The position numbers and the translations under genes were made by a program. Positions 51,994 to 61,398 of a DNA stretch of 64,000 bases are shown in pieces (positions within the stretch are counted from its first letter, which is position 1; each line of letters starts with the position of its first letter). The DNA comes from Jejubacter sp036620675 (GTDB lineage: Bacteria > Pseudomonadota > Gammaproteobacteria > Enterobacterales > Enterobacteriaceae). The notes beneath the pieces were generated by a model, which saw nothing but the letters and a program-made list of their open reading frames with translations, did no database searches and was not told the origin of the DNA. Where the stretch lies: the NCBI GenBank assembly GCA_036620675.1, contig JAZHEE010000004.1. One strand, written 5' to 3'.

Positions 51994-53739
51994 TTACTTC
52001 CTGGCGCGTGCTTCGGTAATCACGCGGACTTCTTCCCGCTCCGCCGGGGTTAACCCCTGAGTGCGCGCACGGGCGATCAATTCTGTCAGTCGTAGTTCAA
52101 GCACTGAATCAAACATGTGATCCAGCGCATCGGTGAACGTTTTTTCTGCAATGTCCTTATCTGCTATATCGTCCCAGGTTGCGAGTTTTTCAAGGGTAGC
52201 GGCCTCTTTTGTGCCGCGATAATGCTCCAGAAGCTGCCCGGTGGTCAGGCCCGGCTGGGCCAGACACAGCCCCACCAGATCGCTGAACAATCCAAGGCCG
52301 GGGATTTTACTGCGATCCAGCCCTTCGAGCGACGGCACCAGCGGCGCCAGATCGGGGTTTTGTATCAGTAACCCTATCAGTATACGCATGGTTGTGCGTT
52401 TTAGCTGGGGCGCCGGGCGAGCGCTTCCCTGATCCACCTGTTTTGGTAACAGCTTTTCCAACTGAGCATCGTCCAGAATACCCAGCTTATTGCCCAGCTC
52501 CTGGCGCAGATAGATACGCAGGGTTTCACCCGGCACCTGAGCGATTAACGGCAAGGCCAGGGTACTCAGGCGCGTGCGCCCGTCGGGAGTACTCAGGTCT
52601 ACCTGAGGCAGCAGCGTATTAAACAGGAAAGCAGAGAGGGGCATCGCCTCTTCCATCCGCGCTTCGAATGCTGCTTTACCCTCTTTACGCACCAGGGTAT
52701 CGGGGTCTTCGCCATCCGGGAGGAACATAAAACGCAGCTGACGGCCATCCGTCATATAAGGCAGCGCCGTTTCCAGCGCGCGCCATGCTGCGTCCCGCCC
52801 GGCGCGGTCGCCGTCATAACAGCAGATAACCGTGTTCGTCACGCGAAACAGCAGTTGAATGTGGTCGGCGGTCGTGGAGGTGCCCAGGGAGGCGACGGCA
52901 TAGTTAATGCCGTATTGCGCCAGGGCCACCACGTCCATATAGCCTTCCACTACCAGCAGGCGCGCCGGGTCCGACGTATCCTGCCTGGCTTCATAAAGGC
53001 CATACAACTGGCGGCCCTTATGGAAGATCTCAGTTTCGGGGGAGTTCAGGTATTTCGGCTGACCGTCGCCCAGTACGCGGCCGCCAAAGCCGATAACCCG
53101 GCCCCGTTTGTCGCGAATCGGGAACATTACCCGTTCACGGAAGCGGTCATAGCTGCGACCGCGATCGTTTGTAACCAGCATTCCGGCATCGGTTAGCGAC
53201 TTGCGATTTTCGCTGTCTTTTCCGAAGCGTTTCAGCACGTTATCCCAGCCTTCCGGCGCATAGCCGATGGCAAAACGTTCGATAACCTGCTGGCTCAGGC
53301 CGCGACGCTGCAGATAAGCTCGCGCTTGCTCGGCATTGGGCTGCGTCAGAGCCTGCTGGTAAAAGCCGTTCAGACCGTCGAGCAACTGATACAGGCTCTG
53401 ACGCTGATGGCGTTCAATCTGACTCGGCCCGTTCCCCGCTTCATAGGGGATCTCCAGGTTGTGCATGGAGGCCAGCTCTTCCACGGACTCGACAAACTCC
53501 AGCTTGTCGTAGTTCATCAGAAAGTCGATGGCGTTACCGTGCGCCCCGCAGCCGAAGCAGTGGTAAAATTGCTTGTCGCCGTTTACGGTGAATGACGGGG
53601 TTTTCTCGTTATGGAATGGACAACACGCGTGATAGTTCTTGCCCTGCTTCTTCAGCTTTACCCGCGCGTCGATGAGGTCGACGATGTCGGTGCGAGCCAG
53701 CAAGTCATTGATAAAGACGCGTGGGATTCGTCCAGCCAT
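51994..53739 (-). CDS. dnaG: DNA primase
   Basis: Makes RNA primers at the replication fork. 581 residues. The CHC2 zinc ribbon uses C40, H43, C61 and C64; the TOPRIM domain has VVEGYMDVVALAQ and the acidic CCYDGDRAGRDAAW; the C-terminal DnaB-binding domain ends the protein. Middle gene of the macromolecular synthesis operon. Confidence 0.98.
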   Translation of the reverse strand: MAGRIPRVFINDLLARTDIVDLIDARVKLKKQGKNYHACCPFHNEKTPSFTVNGDKQFYHCFGCGAHGNAIDFLMNYDKLEFVESVEELASMHNLEIPYEAGNGPSQIERHQRQSLYQLLDGLNGFYQQALTQPNAEQARAYLQRRGLSQQVIERFAIGYAPEGWDNVLKRFGKDSENRKSLTDAGMLVTNDRGRSYDRFRERVMFPIRDKRGRVIGFGGRVLGDGQPKYLNSPETEIFHKGRQLYGLYEARQDTSDPARLLVVEGYMDVVALAQYGINYAVASLGTSTTADHIQLLFRVTNTVICCYDGDRAGRDAAWRALETALPYMTDGRQLRFMFLPDGEDPDTLVRKEGKAAFEARMEEAMPLSAFLFNTLLPQVDLSTPDGRTRLSTLALPLIAQVPGETLRIYLRQELGNKLGILDDAQLEKLLPKQVDQGSARPAPQLKRTTMRILIGLLIQNPDLAPLVPSLEGLDRSKIPGLGLFSDLVGLCLAQPGLTTGQLLEHYRGTKEAATLEKLATWDDIADKDIAEKTFTDALDHMFDSVLELRLTELIARARTQGLTPAEREEVRVITEARARK

Positions 53740-53853
53740 AGGCCCCCGGTTTGTCAGCTCATAAACGAGAATAAGCCGCGCATTCCTTTCGGAAGCACGG
53801 CCTTACAGCAATAACTCTGTCTGATGATGAGGGTAGCGCACCCTCAAGACTAA

Positions 53854-54069
53854 TTAGTACAGACGAGTGCGGCGTGCGTTTTCGCGAGCCAGTTTCTTCG
53901 CGTGACGTTTCACTGCGGAAGCTTTAGCGCGCTTACGTTCGGTGGTCGGTTTCTCATAGAATTCACGACGACGAACTTCCGCAAGGATGCCCGCTTTTTC
54001 GCAGGAACGTTTGAAGCGACGCAGTGCTACGTCGAACGGCTCGTTTTCACGTACTTTAATTACCGGCAT
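53854..54069 (-). CDS. rpsU: 30S ribosomal protein S21
   Basis: 71-residue basic protein MPVIKVRENEPFDVALRRFK, identical in plan to E. coli S21, which aids initiation of translation. It is the first gene of rpsU-dnaG-rpoD; a 114-base spacer to dnaG carries a hairpin (about 53770-53800) that may be the internal attenuator known in E. coli. Confidence 0.98.
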   Translation of the reverse strand: MPVIKVRENEPFDVALRRFKRSCEKAGILAEVRRREFYEKPTTERKRAKASAVKRHAKKLARENARRTRLY

Positions 54070-54568
54070 GTGCCTCTCACCTTTGATTAATTCGGTTTGC
54101 CGCTGGCAGCTCGCCAGCTTGTTTCAAAATGGTGCGGAATTTTACTGCAACCGCTGCTGCTTTGTAAAGCAACAACGGCAGAAAGCGGCCTTTTACTTAC
54201 AGGCATTACTCGCAAGGGGCAAGAGTATACACCATGAGCGGACAGAAGTTGAACAAAGTTTTATACCCGGCATACTTCAGGCTGTAACTATTTGGCCCAT
54301 CCCCGGCCTTGCTCCTGTGGGGCTCTTACTGGCAAGGTTCAAATCTGCTCCCGGCAGATTTGTCGTTTCCCCCGGTCACATAGAACGGCTATGCCCCGGG
54401 GATTATGAGCCTTTGGCTCACCCTGCGGGCCAGCGCAAGCGCTGTTCAAACCGGTAAACCGGTTTGTCACTCAGTTGCCGTCGTGATGCAACTTGAATTA
54501 TTTAGAGTATACTGGCCGCCGACTGCGGGCATACACTGCGCGCTATCAACAGAGGTAAAAGTAAAGAC
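54070..54568. promoter_or_regulatory. rpsU-tsaD divergent control region
   Basis: 499 bp without a gene. Minus-strand TTCAAC - 18 bp - TATACT (54224-54253) is a likely rpsU operon promoter. Plus-strand TATACT (54508-54513) is a likely tsaD -10 with a poor -35. Between them lies a hairpin array (54340-54466). No convincing LexA box was found. Confidence 0.5.
54340..54466. repeat. Array of four short perfect hairpins
   Basis: CAAATCTG/CAGATTTG (54340-54362), TGAGCC/GGCTCA (54406-54420), CAGCGC/GCGCTG (54431-54444) and CAAACCGGT/ACCGGTTTG (54447-54466). In style it resembles the interior of the repeat at 15957-16166 (there GTTCAAAACACT..GTGTTTTG, here GTTCAAACCGG..CCGGTTTG). Confidence 0.65.
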
Positions 54569-55582
54569 ATGCGTGTACTGGGTATAGAGACATCCTGCGA
54601 TGAAACCGGCATCGCCATTTACGACGACGGCCAGGGGCTGTTAGCTAATCAGTTGTACAGCCAGGTAAAATTGCATGCCGACTACGGCGGTGTGGTGCCG
54701 GAGCTGGCCTCGCGTGACCATGTACGCAAGACGGTGCCCCTTATCCAGGCGGCGCTGAGCGATGCGGGGCTGACGGCAAAGGATATCGATGCCGTGGCTT
54801 ACACCGCAGGCCCTGGGCTGGTGGGGGCGCTGCTGGTGGGGGCGACCGTTGGTCGTTCGCTGGCTTTCGCCTGGGAAGTGCCGGCCATTGCGGTTCACCA
54901 TATGGAAGGTCATCTGCTGGCGCCGATGCTGGAAGAGACGCCGCCTGAATTTCCCTTTGTGGCGCTACTGGTTTCCGGCGGCCATACCCAACTTATCAGT
55001 GTAACCGGCATTGGCCAGTATCAGTTGCTGGGCGAATCCATTGACGATGCGGCGGGCGAGGCGTTCGATAAGACCGCCAAGCTGCTGGGGCTCGACTATC
55101 CCGGCGGGCCGCTGCTCTCTAAGCTGGCGCTCCAGGGGACTCCTGGCCGCTTTACCTTCCCGCGGCCGATGACCGATAGGCCAGGGCTGGATTTTAGTTT
55201 CTCGGGATTAAAGACCTTCGCGGCTAATACCATTCGTGACCACGCCGGCGACGAACAGGCGCGCGCTGATATCGCCCGCGCCTTTGAGGATGCGGTGGTG
55301 GATACCCTGATGATCAAGTGCCGCCGGGCGCTGGATCAGACCGGCTTTAAGCGGCTGGTGATGGCGGGCGGCGTTAGCGCCAACCGTACTCTGCGGGCCA
55401 GGCTGGCGGAGATGATGGCCAAACGCAATGGCGAGGTGTTCTACGCGCGCCCGGAATTCTGCACCGACAACGGCGCGATGATTGCCTACGCTGGTATGGT
55501 GCGTCTGAAGGCGGGTGACTGTGCGGATCTGAGCGTGAGCGTGCGACCGCGCTGGCCGCTGGCGGAATTACCCGCCGCCTGA
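54569..55582 (+). CDS. tsaD: tRNA threonylcarbamoyladenosine transferase TsaD
   Basis: Catalytic subunit of TsaBDE, which transfers threonylcarbamoyl to A37 of ANN-decoding tRNAs. 337 residues; metal-binding H111 and H115 in HHMEGH, nucleotide-binding GIETSCDETG at the N-terminus and LLVSGGHTQL. Divergent from rpsU, its E. coli position. It modifies tRNA-Ile among others. Confidence 0.98.
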   Translation: MRVLGIETSCDETGIAIYDDGQGLLANQLYSQVKLHADYGGVVPELASRDHVRKTVPLIQAALSDAGLTAKDIDAVAYTAGPGLVGALLVGATVGRSLAFAWEVPAIAVHHMEGHLLAPMLEETPPEFPFVALLVSGGHTQLISVTGIGQYQLLGESIDDAAGEAFDKTAKLLGLDYPGGPLLSKLALQGTPGRFTFPRPMTDRPGLDFSFSGLKTFAANTIRDHAGDEQARADIARAFEDAVVDTLMIKCRRALDQTGFKRLVMAGGVSANRTLRARLAEMMAKRNGEVFYARPEFCTDNGAMIAYAGMVRLKAGDCADLSVSVRPRWPLAELPAA

Positions 55583-55620
55583 CGGAGGGCCCTTTCTGCG
55601 AAAGAGGGGGCTGGTGTTTT

Positions 55621-55657
55621 CCCCCTCTCCCCGCGGGAGAAGGCCGGGGTGAGGGGG
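55621..55657. repeat. Palindromic intergenic repeat, copy 2
   Basis: Reverse-orientation copy of 49925-49960: CTCTCCCCGCGGGAGAAGG then CCGGGGTGAGGGGG. It lies between tsaD and plsY, which are convergent. Confidence 0.75.
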
Positions 55658-55664
55658 CAGACGG

Positions 55665-56291
55665 CTACTTCTGTTCCCCGTCTTTTCCCTTCTTCCCTTT
55701 CTTCAGCTTCTTCCAGATCTTTGTCTCCTGACCGCGCCACAGGCGTTGAATATTGTCGTGATGACGCATCAGAATCAGGCAGGAAAGCATGGCCACCGGG
55801 AAGGTGAACTGAGGTTTAAACCACCAGACATAGAAGGGGGCTATCAGCGCGCTGACGATGGCGCCCAGCGAAGAATATCCGCTCAGCAGTACCGTCAACA
55901 GCCAGGTGCCGGTCATCACGCCGGTCAGATCCCAGCCGATAGGCGCAATGGCACCGAATGCAGTGGCGACGCCTTTACCGCCGCGAAAACCGAAGAAGAC
56001 CGGCCAGATATGGCCCAGGCAGGCGGCGATCGCCACAATGCCTAACCAGAACGGCGGAACGCCCAGCCCGTATGCCGCCCACACCGGCAGCATGCCTTTC
56101 AGAATATCGAAAATCAGTACCACTGCGGCTGCGCCCTTGCCGCCGGTGCGAAGCACATTGGTGGCCCCCGGATTATGGGAGCCGCTCTGGCGGGGATCCG
56201 GCAGGCCGGCGAGTCGGCAGACCAGAATGGCGCTGGAAATTGAGCCACAAAGATACGCGAGGATAATCATCCCAAGCGCGATTGCACTCAT
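55665..56291 (-). CDS. plsY: Acyl-phosphate:glycerol-3-phosphate acyltransferase
   Basis: Inner-membrane acyltransferase of phospholipid synthesis. 208 residues with about five membrane helices and the three PlsY motifs: SHNPGATNVLR, FFGFRGGKGVAT and the segment near MRHHDNIQRL. The C-terminus is strongly lysine-rich (KIWKKLKKGKKGKDGE). Convergent with tsaD, divergent from folB. Confidence 0.97.
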   Translation of the reverse strand: MSAIALGMIILAYLCGSISSAILVCRLAGLPDPRQSGSHNPGATNVLRTGGKGAAAVVLIFDILKGMLPVWAAYGLGVPPFWLGIVAIAACLGHIWPVFFGFRGGKGVATAFGAIAPIGWDLTGVMTGTWLLTVLLSGYSSLGAIVSALIAPFYVWWFKPQFTFPVAMLSCLILMRHHDNIQRLWRGQETKIWKKLKKGKKGKDGEQK

Positions 56292-56513
56292 AACGCTGTT
56301 CCGTTGTGAAAATGTCGTTTTATTTTCTGCATCTGTGGATAATACGCATATTTCGCCGCGAGTGGTATCCCTGAAGATGCTTCCTGCGCCGCCTTACCGA
56401 CCGCCTCTGGTTGGTCTGGCGCCAGTAACGGAGCGGCATACAAGGGATGGCGCTTGTCGCCTATTTGTAACATAACTTATTTATGCTGTGCACAACGTAA
56501 CGGGCAGGTCGTG

Positions 56514-56876
56514 ATGGATATTGTATTTATAGAGCAACTTTCGGTAATTACCACCATTGGCGTTTACGACTGGGAACAGACCATCGAACAGAAGCTGATT
56601 TTCGATATCGAAATGGGTTGGGATAACCGAAAAGCGGCGGCAAGCGATAATGTGAACGACTGTCTGAGCTATGCGGACGTCAGCGATGCGGTGGTCGCCT
56701 ACGTAGAGGGGGGGCGTTTTGCGTTGGTCGAACGGGTGGCGGAAGAGGTGGCCGAACTGCTGATGAGCCGCTTTAACTCGCCCTGGGTGCGCATTAAAGT
56801 CAGCAAGCCGGGCGCCGTGGCAAGGGCCGCCAGCGTGGGGGTGATTATCGAGCGTGGCACAAATCTGAAAGGCTAA
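56514..56876 (+). CDS. folB: Dihydroneopterin aldolase
   Basis: Folate pathway enzyme that cleaves 7,8-dihydroneopterin to 6-hydroxymethyl-dihydropterin. 120 residues from ATG 56514 (MDIVFIEQLSVITTIGVYDW); an upstream in-frame ATG would add 20 unrelated residues. Conserved VYDWEQ and LVERVAEEVAELL segments and lysine in VSKPGA are present. Divergent from plsY. Confidence 0.96.
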   Translation: MDIVFIEQLSVITTIGVYDWEQTIEQKLIFDIEMGWDNRKAAASDNVNDCLSYADVSDAVVAYVEGGRFALVERVAEEVAELLMSRFNSPWVRIKVSKPGAVARAASVGVIIERGTNLKG

Positions 56877-56991
56877 TTTTAGGGTTATTCGGGTAAACCA
56901 AACGCGGTATGCAAGGTCATACTGCGTGCACCTTTTTTGAGCTGCGGGTTGCGGCTGTTTTTATTGCTTATTATTTAGAGGGTTAATGTTG

Positions 56992-57810
56992 ATGGGCGAT
57001 GTTCATTCGCTGGTGGTTGCTGCCATACTGGGGGTCGTGGAGGGGCTGACTGAGTTTCTGCCGGTCTCCAGTACCGGGCATATGATTATTGTGGGCCACC
57101 TGCTGGGTTTTGAGGGAGACAAAGCAGAAACCTTCGAAGTGGTTATTCAACTGGGCTCGATTCTGGCCGTGGTGGTGATGTTCTGGCGCCGTTTGTTCGG
57201 GCTCATTGGCATTCACTTTGGTAAACCGCCCCACGAAGGTGAAGGCAGCGGACGGCTGACGCTCATTCATATTCTGCTGGGGATGATTCCGGCCGTGGTG
57301 CTGGGGCTGGTATTCCACGACGCCATCAAGTCGCTGTTTAATCCGGTGAATGTGATGTACGCCCTGGTGGTGGGCGGTTTGCTGCTGATCGCCGCCGAAT
57401 GTCTGAAGCCATCGCAGCCGCGCGCTGTGGGGATCGACGATATGACCTACCGCCAGGCTTTTATGATCGGCTGCTTTCAGTGTCTGGCGTTGTGGCCTGG
57501 CTTTTCGCGCTCCGGGGCCACGATCTCCGGCGGTATGCTGATGGGCGTGAGCCGCTATGCCGCGTCTGAGTTCTCTTTCATCCTGGCGGTGCCGATGATG
57601 ATGGGGGCGACGATTCTGGATCTTTACAAGAGCTGGGGATTCCTGAGCGTTGGCGACCTGCCGATGTTTGCGGTGGGATTCGTTACCGCCTTTATCGTGG
57701 CGCTGATCGCCATTAAGACCTTCCTGCAGCTAATTAAGCGCATTTCGTTTATCCCATTCGCCATCTATCGCTTTATCGTTGCGGCGGCGGTCTGGGCCGT
57801 CTTTATGTAA
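56992..57810 (+). CDS. uppP: Undecaprenyl-diphosphate phosphatase
   Basis: Recycles the lipid carrier C55-PP for peptidoglycan synthesis (formerly bacA). 272 residues from ATG 56992, nine bases after AGAGGG and aligned with the E. coli start; ATG 56986 is two codons upstream. Polytopic membrane protein with the family motifs GLTEFLPVSSTGHM and WPGFSRSGATISGG. Confidence 0.97.
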   Translation: MGDVHSLVVAAILGVVEGLTEFLPVSSTGHMIIVGHLLGFEGDKAETFEVVIQLGSILAVVVMFWRRLFGLIGIHFGKPPHEGEGSGRLTLIHILLGMIPAVVLGLVFHDAIKSLFNPVNVMYALVVGGLLLIAAECLKPSQPRAVGIDDMTYRQAFMIGCFQCLALWPGFSRSGATISGGMLMGVSRYAASEFSFILAVPMMMGATILDLYKSWGFLSVGDLPMFAVGFVTAFIVALIAIKTFLQLIKRISFIPFAIYRFIVAAAVWAVFM

Positions 57811-57825
57811 GATCGCGTTCTGCCT

Positions 57826-59073
57826 TCAGCCCGCAGGCTGAGGGCAGGCCTGCGCCTTCCACTGCGCGACCGCCTGAATGCGGCGGCGTGTGAGCTCCTC
57901 GCGAATTTCCGCGCCTTTAAAGCCCGCTTCGACTACCGCTTTGGTCGACACCGACTGCGCCGCCTGCCAGGCGTCGCGAAGCCACCGTCCCTGCGGATAG
58001 TCGCTGGATTCGAAGCCGGTGCGTCCGCGGGCGTCCGCCTCGCTGGTCAGAGCGATTTGCTCTACGCGCTGTGGCTTACGCCAGGCGTCGATATCGTCAA
58101 ACAGCTTCACCAGGGTTTCAGGCCGTAGTATCGGTAGCGTGTGGATCAGATCGTGATAGCGGGCCACCAGTTTCGCCAGGTCGCGAATTTCGTTTGGTAC
58201 CCGCAGGCGCTGGCAGAGCTGTTCGACCAGCTTAACGCCCGCCGGGCCGTGCCCGTGATGGCGTGGCCAGAGATGCTTCGGGGTCAGGCCTTTACCCAGA
58301 TCGTGAGTCAGGGCCGCAAAGCGCACATCCAGCGCCGGGCTGAGCTGCGCCGCAATCGCCAGAGTCATCAGCGTATGAACGCCGGTATCGATCTCCGGAT
58401 GCCATTTTTCCGGCGCTGGCACGCCAAACAGCGCCTCTATTTCCGGAAACAGCACCGCCAGCGCGCCGCAATCGCGCAGCACCTGGAAATAAATCTGGGG
58501 ATTACGGCTTATCAGGGCGCCTTCTGTCTCTTTCCATACCCGTTCCGGCGTCAGATGCGCCAGCTCGCCGTTCTCGGCCATCGAGCGCATCAGCGCCAGG
58601 GTTTCATCGGCAATACGGAAATTAAGGTGGGCGTAACGAGCCGCGAAGCGCGCGACCCGCAGCACCCGTAACGGATCTTCATTAAACGCGGGGGAGACAT
58701 GACGCAGCACGCGGCATTCAATATCCCGGCGTCCTCCCAAGGGATCGATAATCTCCCCGTGTTCGTCCATAGCGATGGCGTTAATAGTAAGATCGCGGCG
58801 CTTAAGATCCTGCTCCAGGGTAACGTCCGGCGCCGCGTGGCAGATAAAACCGGTATAGCCGTGCCCGGCTTTACGCTCGGTTCGCGCCAGGGCGTACTCT
58901 TCGTGAGTCTCGGGGTGAAGAAAGACGGGAAAATCGCGCCCGACCTGCTGATAGCCGGATTCCAGCATGTGCTGTGGTGTAGCGCCAGTGACCACCCAGT
59001 CTCTGTCTTTGACCGGCAGACCTAGCAACCCATCACGTACCGCGCCACCGACCAGATAAATCTTCACCTGCAA
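57826..59073 (-). CDS. cca: CCA-adding tRNA nucleotidyltransferase
   Basis: Adds or repairs the 3' CCA of tRNAs. 415 residues: class II nucleotidyltransferase head (LVGGAVRDGLLG, DRDWVV), neck and body domains to about 220, and a C-terminal HD phosphohydrolase domain (ALTHDLGKGL about 255). Convergent with uppP, as in E. coli. The last three residues exceed the E. coli length of 412. Confidence 0.97.
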   Translation of the reverse strand: MQVKIYLVGGAVRDGLLGLPVKDRDWVVTGATPQHMLESGYQQVGRDFPVFLHPETHEEYALARTERKAGHGYTGFICHAAPDVTLEQDLKRRDLTINAIAMDEHGEIIDPLGGRRDIECRVLRHVSPAFNEDPLRVLRVARFAARYAHLNFRIADETLALMRSMAENGELAHLTPERVWKETEGALISRNPQIYFQVLRDCGALAVLFPEIEALFGVPAPEKWHPEIDTGVHTLMTLAIAAQLSPALDVRFAALTHDLGKGLTPKHLWPRHHGHGPAGVKLVEQLCQRLRVPNEIRDLAKLVARYHDLIHTLPILRPETLVKLFDDIDAWRKPQRVEQIALTSEADARGRTGFESSDYPQGRWLRDAWQAAQSVSTKAVVEAGFKGAEIREELTRRRIQAVAQWKAQACPQPAG

Positions 59074-59172
59074 TTCTCCTTACCACTATTGTTCAGTCGA
59101 TGATACGTAAGTGTAGAGGAGAAGGCTAAGGAAAGCTGAGCGGCGGGCGCAGGAACGCCCGCCTGAGGAGGG

Positions 59173-59787
59173 TTAGTTCATCCAGCGGTCTTTGCGTTTA
59201 CGGCTGGGGATCATATGCGGGAGCAGCAGGCCCAGCAGCAGGCCGACGCCGGCAACGCCGCCGCCGTACATAAACCACTGCATAATGATGGTGCGCTGCT
59301 TATCATCCAGCTGGATATTCGCGGCATTGACCTTTTTCTGGGCGACAACCAACTGATTTTTTAGCTGCTGGTTCTCGTCCTTCAGGCCGTTAATAATGCC
59401 ATCGCTCTTCGCGACTTTCTGTTGCATATCGGCGGTACGCTTATTCCAGGTGGCGTCGATATTGTTAAGCTTGTCGGTCAGCGTCTTTACCTGGTTTTCC
59501 AGATCCGGAACCCGGGTGCGCAGACTGGGTTCGCTTTTAAGCTGATCGACCGGAATCCAGGCGGTACGCCCGTCTGCTTCGCGGATCTGAGCATATTTGC
59601 CGTTGGTCTGAAGCAGCGTGACCTCATCGCCGGCGTTAACCGTACCCACCAGACGGTAGTTGTCGCCGGGGCCGCTGCGGATCCAGGTCGTCAGTTCGTC
59701 GGAGACGAAGCGTTTTTCCTCCGCATGGGCCGCAGTGGCTGCGCTCAAAGAGAGCAAGATCAGGCTAATCAGGCGTAATTTCTGCAT
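59173..59787 (-). CDS. ygiM: YgiM, SH3-domain membrane protein
   Basis: 204 residues: signal sequence (LRLISLILLSLSAATAAHA), a bacterial SH3 domain (VSDELTTWIRSGPGDNYRLV), a coiled coil (about 90-165) and a C-terminal membrane helix followed by a basic tail (PSRKRKDRWMN). Periplasm-facing; exact function unknown. Divergent from ygiF. Confidence 0.93.
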   Translation of the reverse strand: MQKLRLISLILLSLSAATAAHAEEKRFVSDELTTWIRSGPGDNYRLVGTVNAGDEVTLLQTNGKYAQIREADGRTAWIPVDQLKSEPSLRTRVPDLENQVKTLTDKLNNIDATWNKRTADMQQKVAKSDGIINGLKDENQQLKNQLVVAQKKVNAANIQLDDKQRTIIMQWFMYGGGVAGVGLLLGLLLPHMIPSRKRKDRWMN

Positions 59788-60078
59788 TAGATCGTCGTTA
59801 TTGTCATAAAACGTGGAAAAATTATGGTGACATCAGTCTGACGAGGCGGGTAACAAACCTGAATGAGAATCATCCTGGTGTGTTTTTCCCGCGACTGTCG
59901 TCACCGCCTCAGGTTTTACGCCCGTCAAATCGCGCACGACGCGGCAATTTGGCGCAAAATGTCAGACTGTATCCTGCCATGTATAATGACGGAATGCAGC
60001 CTTTCTAATGACAAGTATTTGAATCATAAGTTCGCTGGTTTTTGACCAATGGTAAACAGCAGGGTGACGAAACAGATT

Positions 60079-61380
60079 ATGGCCCAGGAAATCGAATTAA
60101 AATTTATCGTACGCCAGGATGCGCTCGCCTCGCTGCGCGCCGAGCTGAATGCGCTGGAAGGGGAGCATGGCAGCGTCCGTAACCTTTTGAATATCTACTA
60201 TGAAACCCCGGATTTACAGCTACGTCGCCATGATATGGGGCTACGGGTGCGCGGCGACGACGGGCGTTACGAGATGACCATGAAAACGGCGGGACAGACC
60301 ATCGGCGGTCTGCACCAGCGCCCGGAATATAACATAGCGCTGGAGCGCCCTGAGCTGGAACTGACGCGCTTCCCGGCTGAGATGTGGCCCCAGGGGCTTG
60401 ACGTCGATGTGCTGTCAGAAACGCTGGCGCCGCTATTTCGCACTGACTTTCAGCGGGAAAAGTGGGTGGTTACTTACGGTGAAAGCCGTATTGAGATTGC
60501 GCTCGATCAGGGTGAAATCGTCGCTGGCGAACATCAGGAACCACTGTGTGAACTGGAGCTGGAGCTGCTGGAAGGACGTGTGGAAGACGTACTGAGCCTG
60601 GCCCGTGAAAAGCTGTTGGGCGAAGGCCTGCGTCAGGGAAGCCTCAGTAAGGCGGCGCGTGGTTATCATCTGGCGCGCGGCAACCTGCCACGCGAAGCTC
60701 GTGAACTGTCGGGGATGGACTGGCTGCCGAAGGCGACTCTGGAGCAGGGAATGGAAGCCGCGCTGGCGATGGCGCTTTCCCACTGGCAGTATCATGAAGA
60801 GCTGTGGGCCAGGGGTAACAGCGACGCCGCGCGTCAGGTGGCACGCGGCGTCGTGCTGGTTCGCCATGCGCTGGCCCTTTTTGGCGGCGCAATCCCAAGA
60901 AAAGCGAGTACCCACTTACGTGGTGAGTTAAGCCAGCTGGAAGAGGCGCTCGCGGCGCAGCCGCTGGATGATGAATTGCCGTGGAGTCTTAGCAACAGCG
61001 GTGCTCAGCTGGCATTGACCGAATGGCTGGCGACCCACGCCTGGCGTCCATGGCTGGACGCGAAAATGCGCAGTAAACTGGAAGGCTCTTTCAAACGCTT
61101 TGCGGATACCCAACTATCCCGGCTGGCTGCGGAGCTGAAAGCGGCCTTTTCTGGTCGTGGTAATGAGCATGCTAGTGAGCAGTTACTTCGACTTGAGCGC
61201 TGTCTGGATATGGCGAGAATCCTGACCGCCGGCTATAAAGAAGCGCGCTGGCGGCCCTGGCTTGCAAGCTGGCAGGCGCTGGCCGACGCCATCCCCCATG
61301 GCCGGGAGGGCGATATTGAACATGCACGCAGGCAGGCGTTAACTCAGGCGCCGTTCTGGAATCACAGCGGGCAACGCTAA
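60079..61380 (+). CDS. ygiF: Inorganic triphosphatase, CYTH and CHAD domains
   Basis: 433 residues from ATG 60079 (MAQEIELKFIV). The CYTH tunnel enzyme (1-200) has the signature EIELKF and acidic metal residues (CELELELLEG); the C-terminal CHAD domain (220-430) binds polyphosphate and shows LVRHALALFGG and SFKRFADTQLSRL. E. coli YgiF hydrolyses inorganic triphosphate. It precedes glnE by 18 bases, so they are probably one operon. Confidence 0.95.
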   Translation: MAQEIELKFIVRQDALASLRAELNALEGEHGSVRNLLNIYYETPDLQLRRHDMGLRVRGDDGRYEMTMKTAGQTIGGLHQRPEYNIALERPELELTRFPAEMWPQGLDVDVLSETLAPLFRTDFQREKWVVTYGESRIEIALDQGEIVAGEHQEPLCELELELLEGRVEDVLSLAREKLLGEGLRQGSLSKAARGYHLARGNLPREARELSGMDWLPKATLEQGMEAALAMALSHWQYHEELWARGNSDAARQVARGVVLVRHALALFGGAIPRKASTHLRGELSQLEEALAAQPLDDELPWSLSNSGAQLALTEWLATHAWRPWLDAKMRSKLEGSFKRFADTQLSRLAAELKAAFSGRGNEHASEQLLRLERCLDMARILTAGYKEARWRPWLASWQALADAIPHGREGDIEHARRQALTQAPFWNHSGQR

Positions 61381-61398
61381 CCGGACAAGGACTACCTT

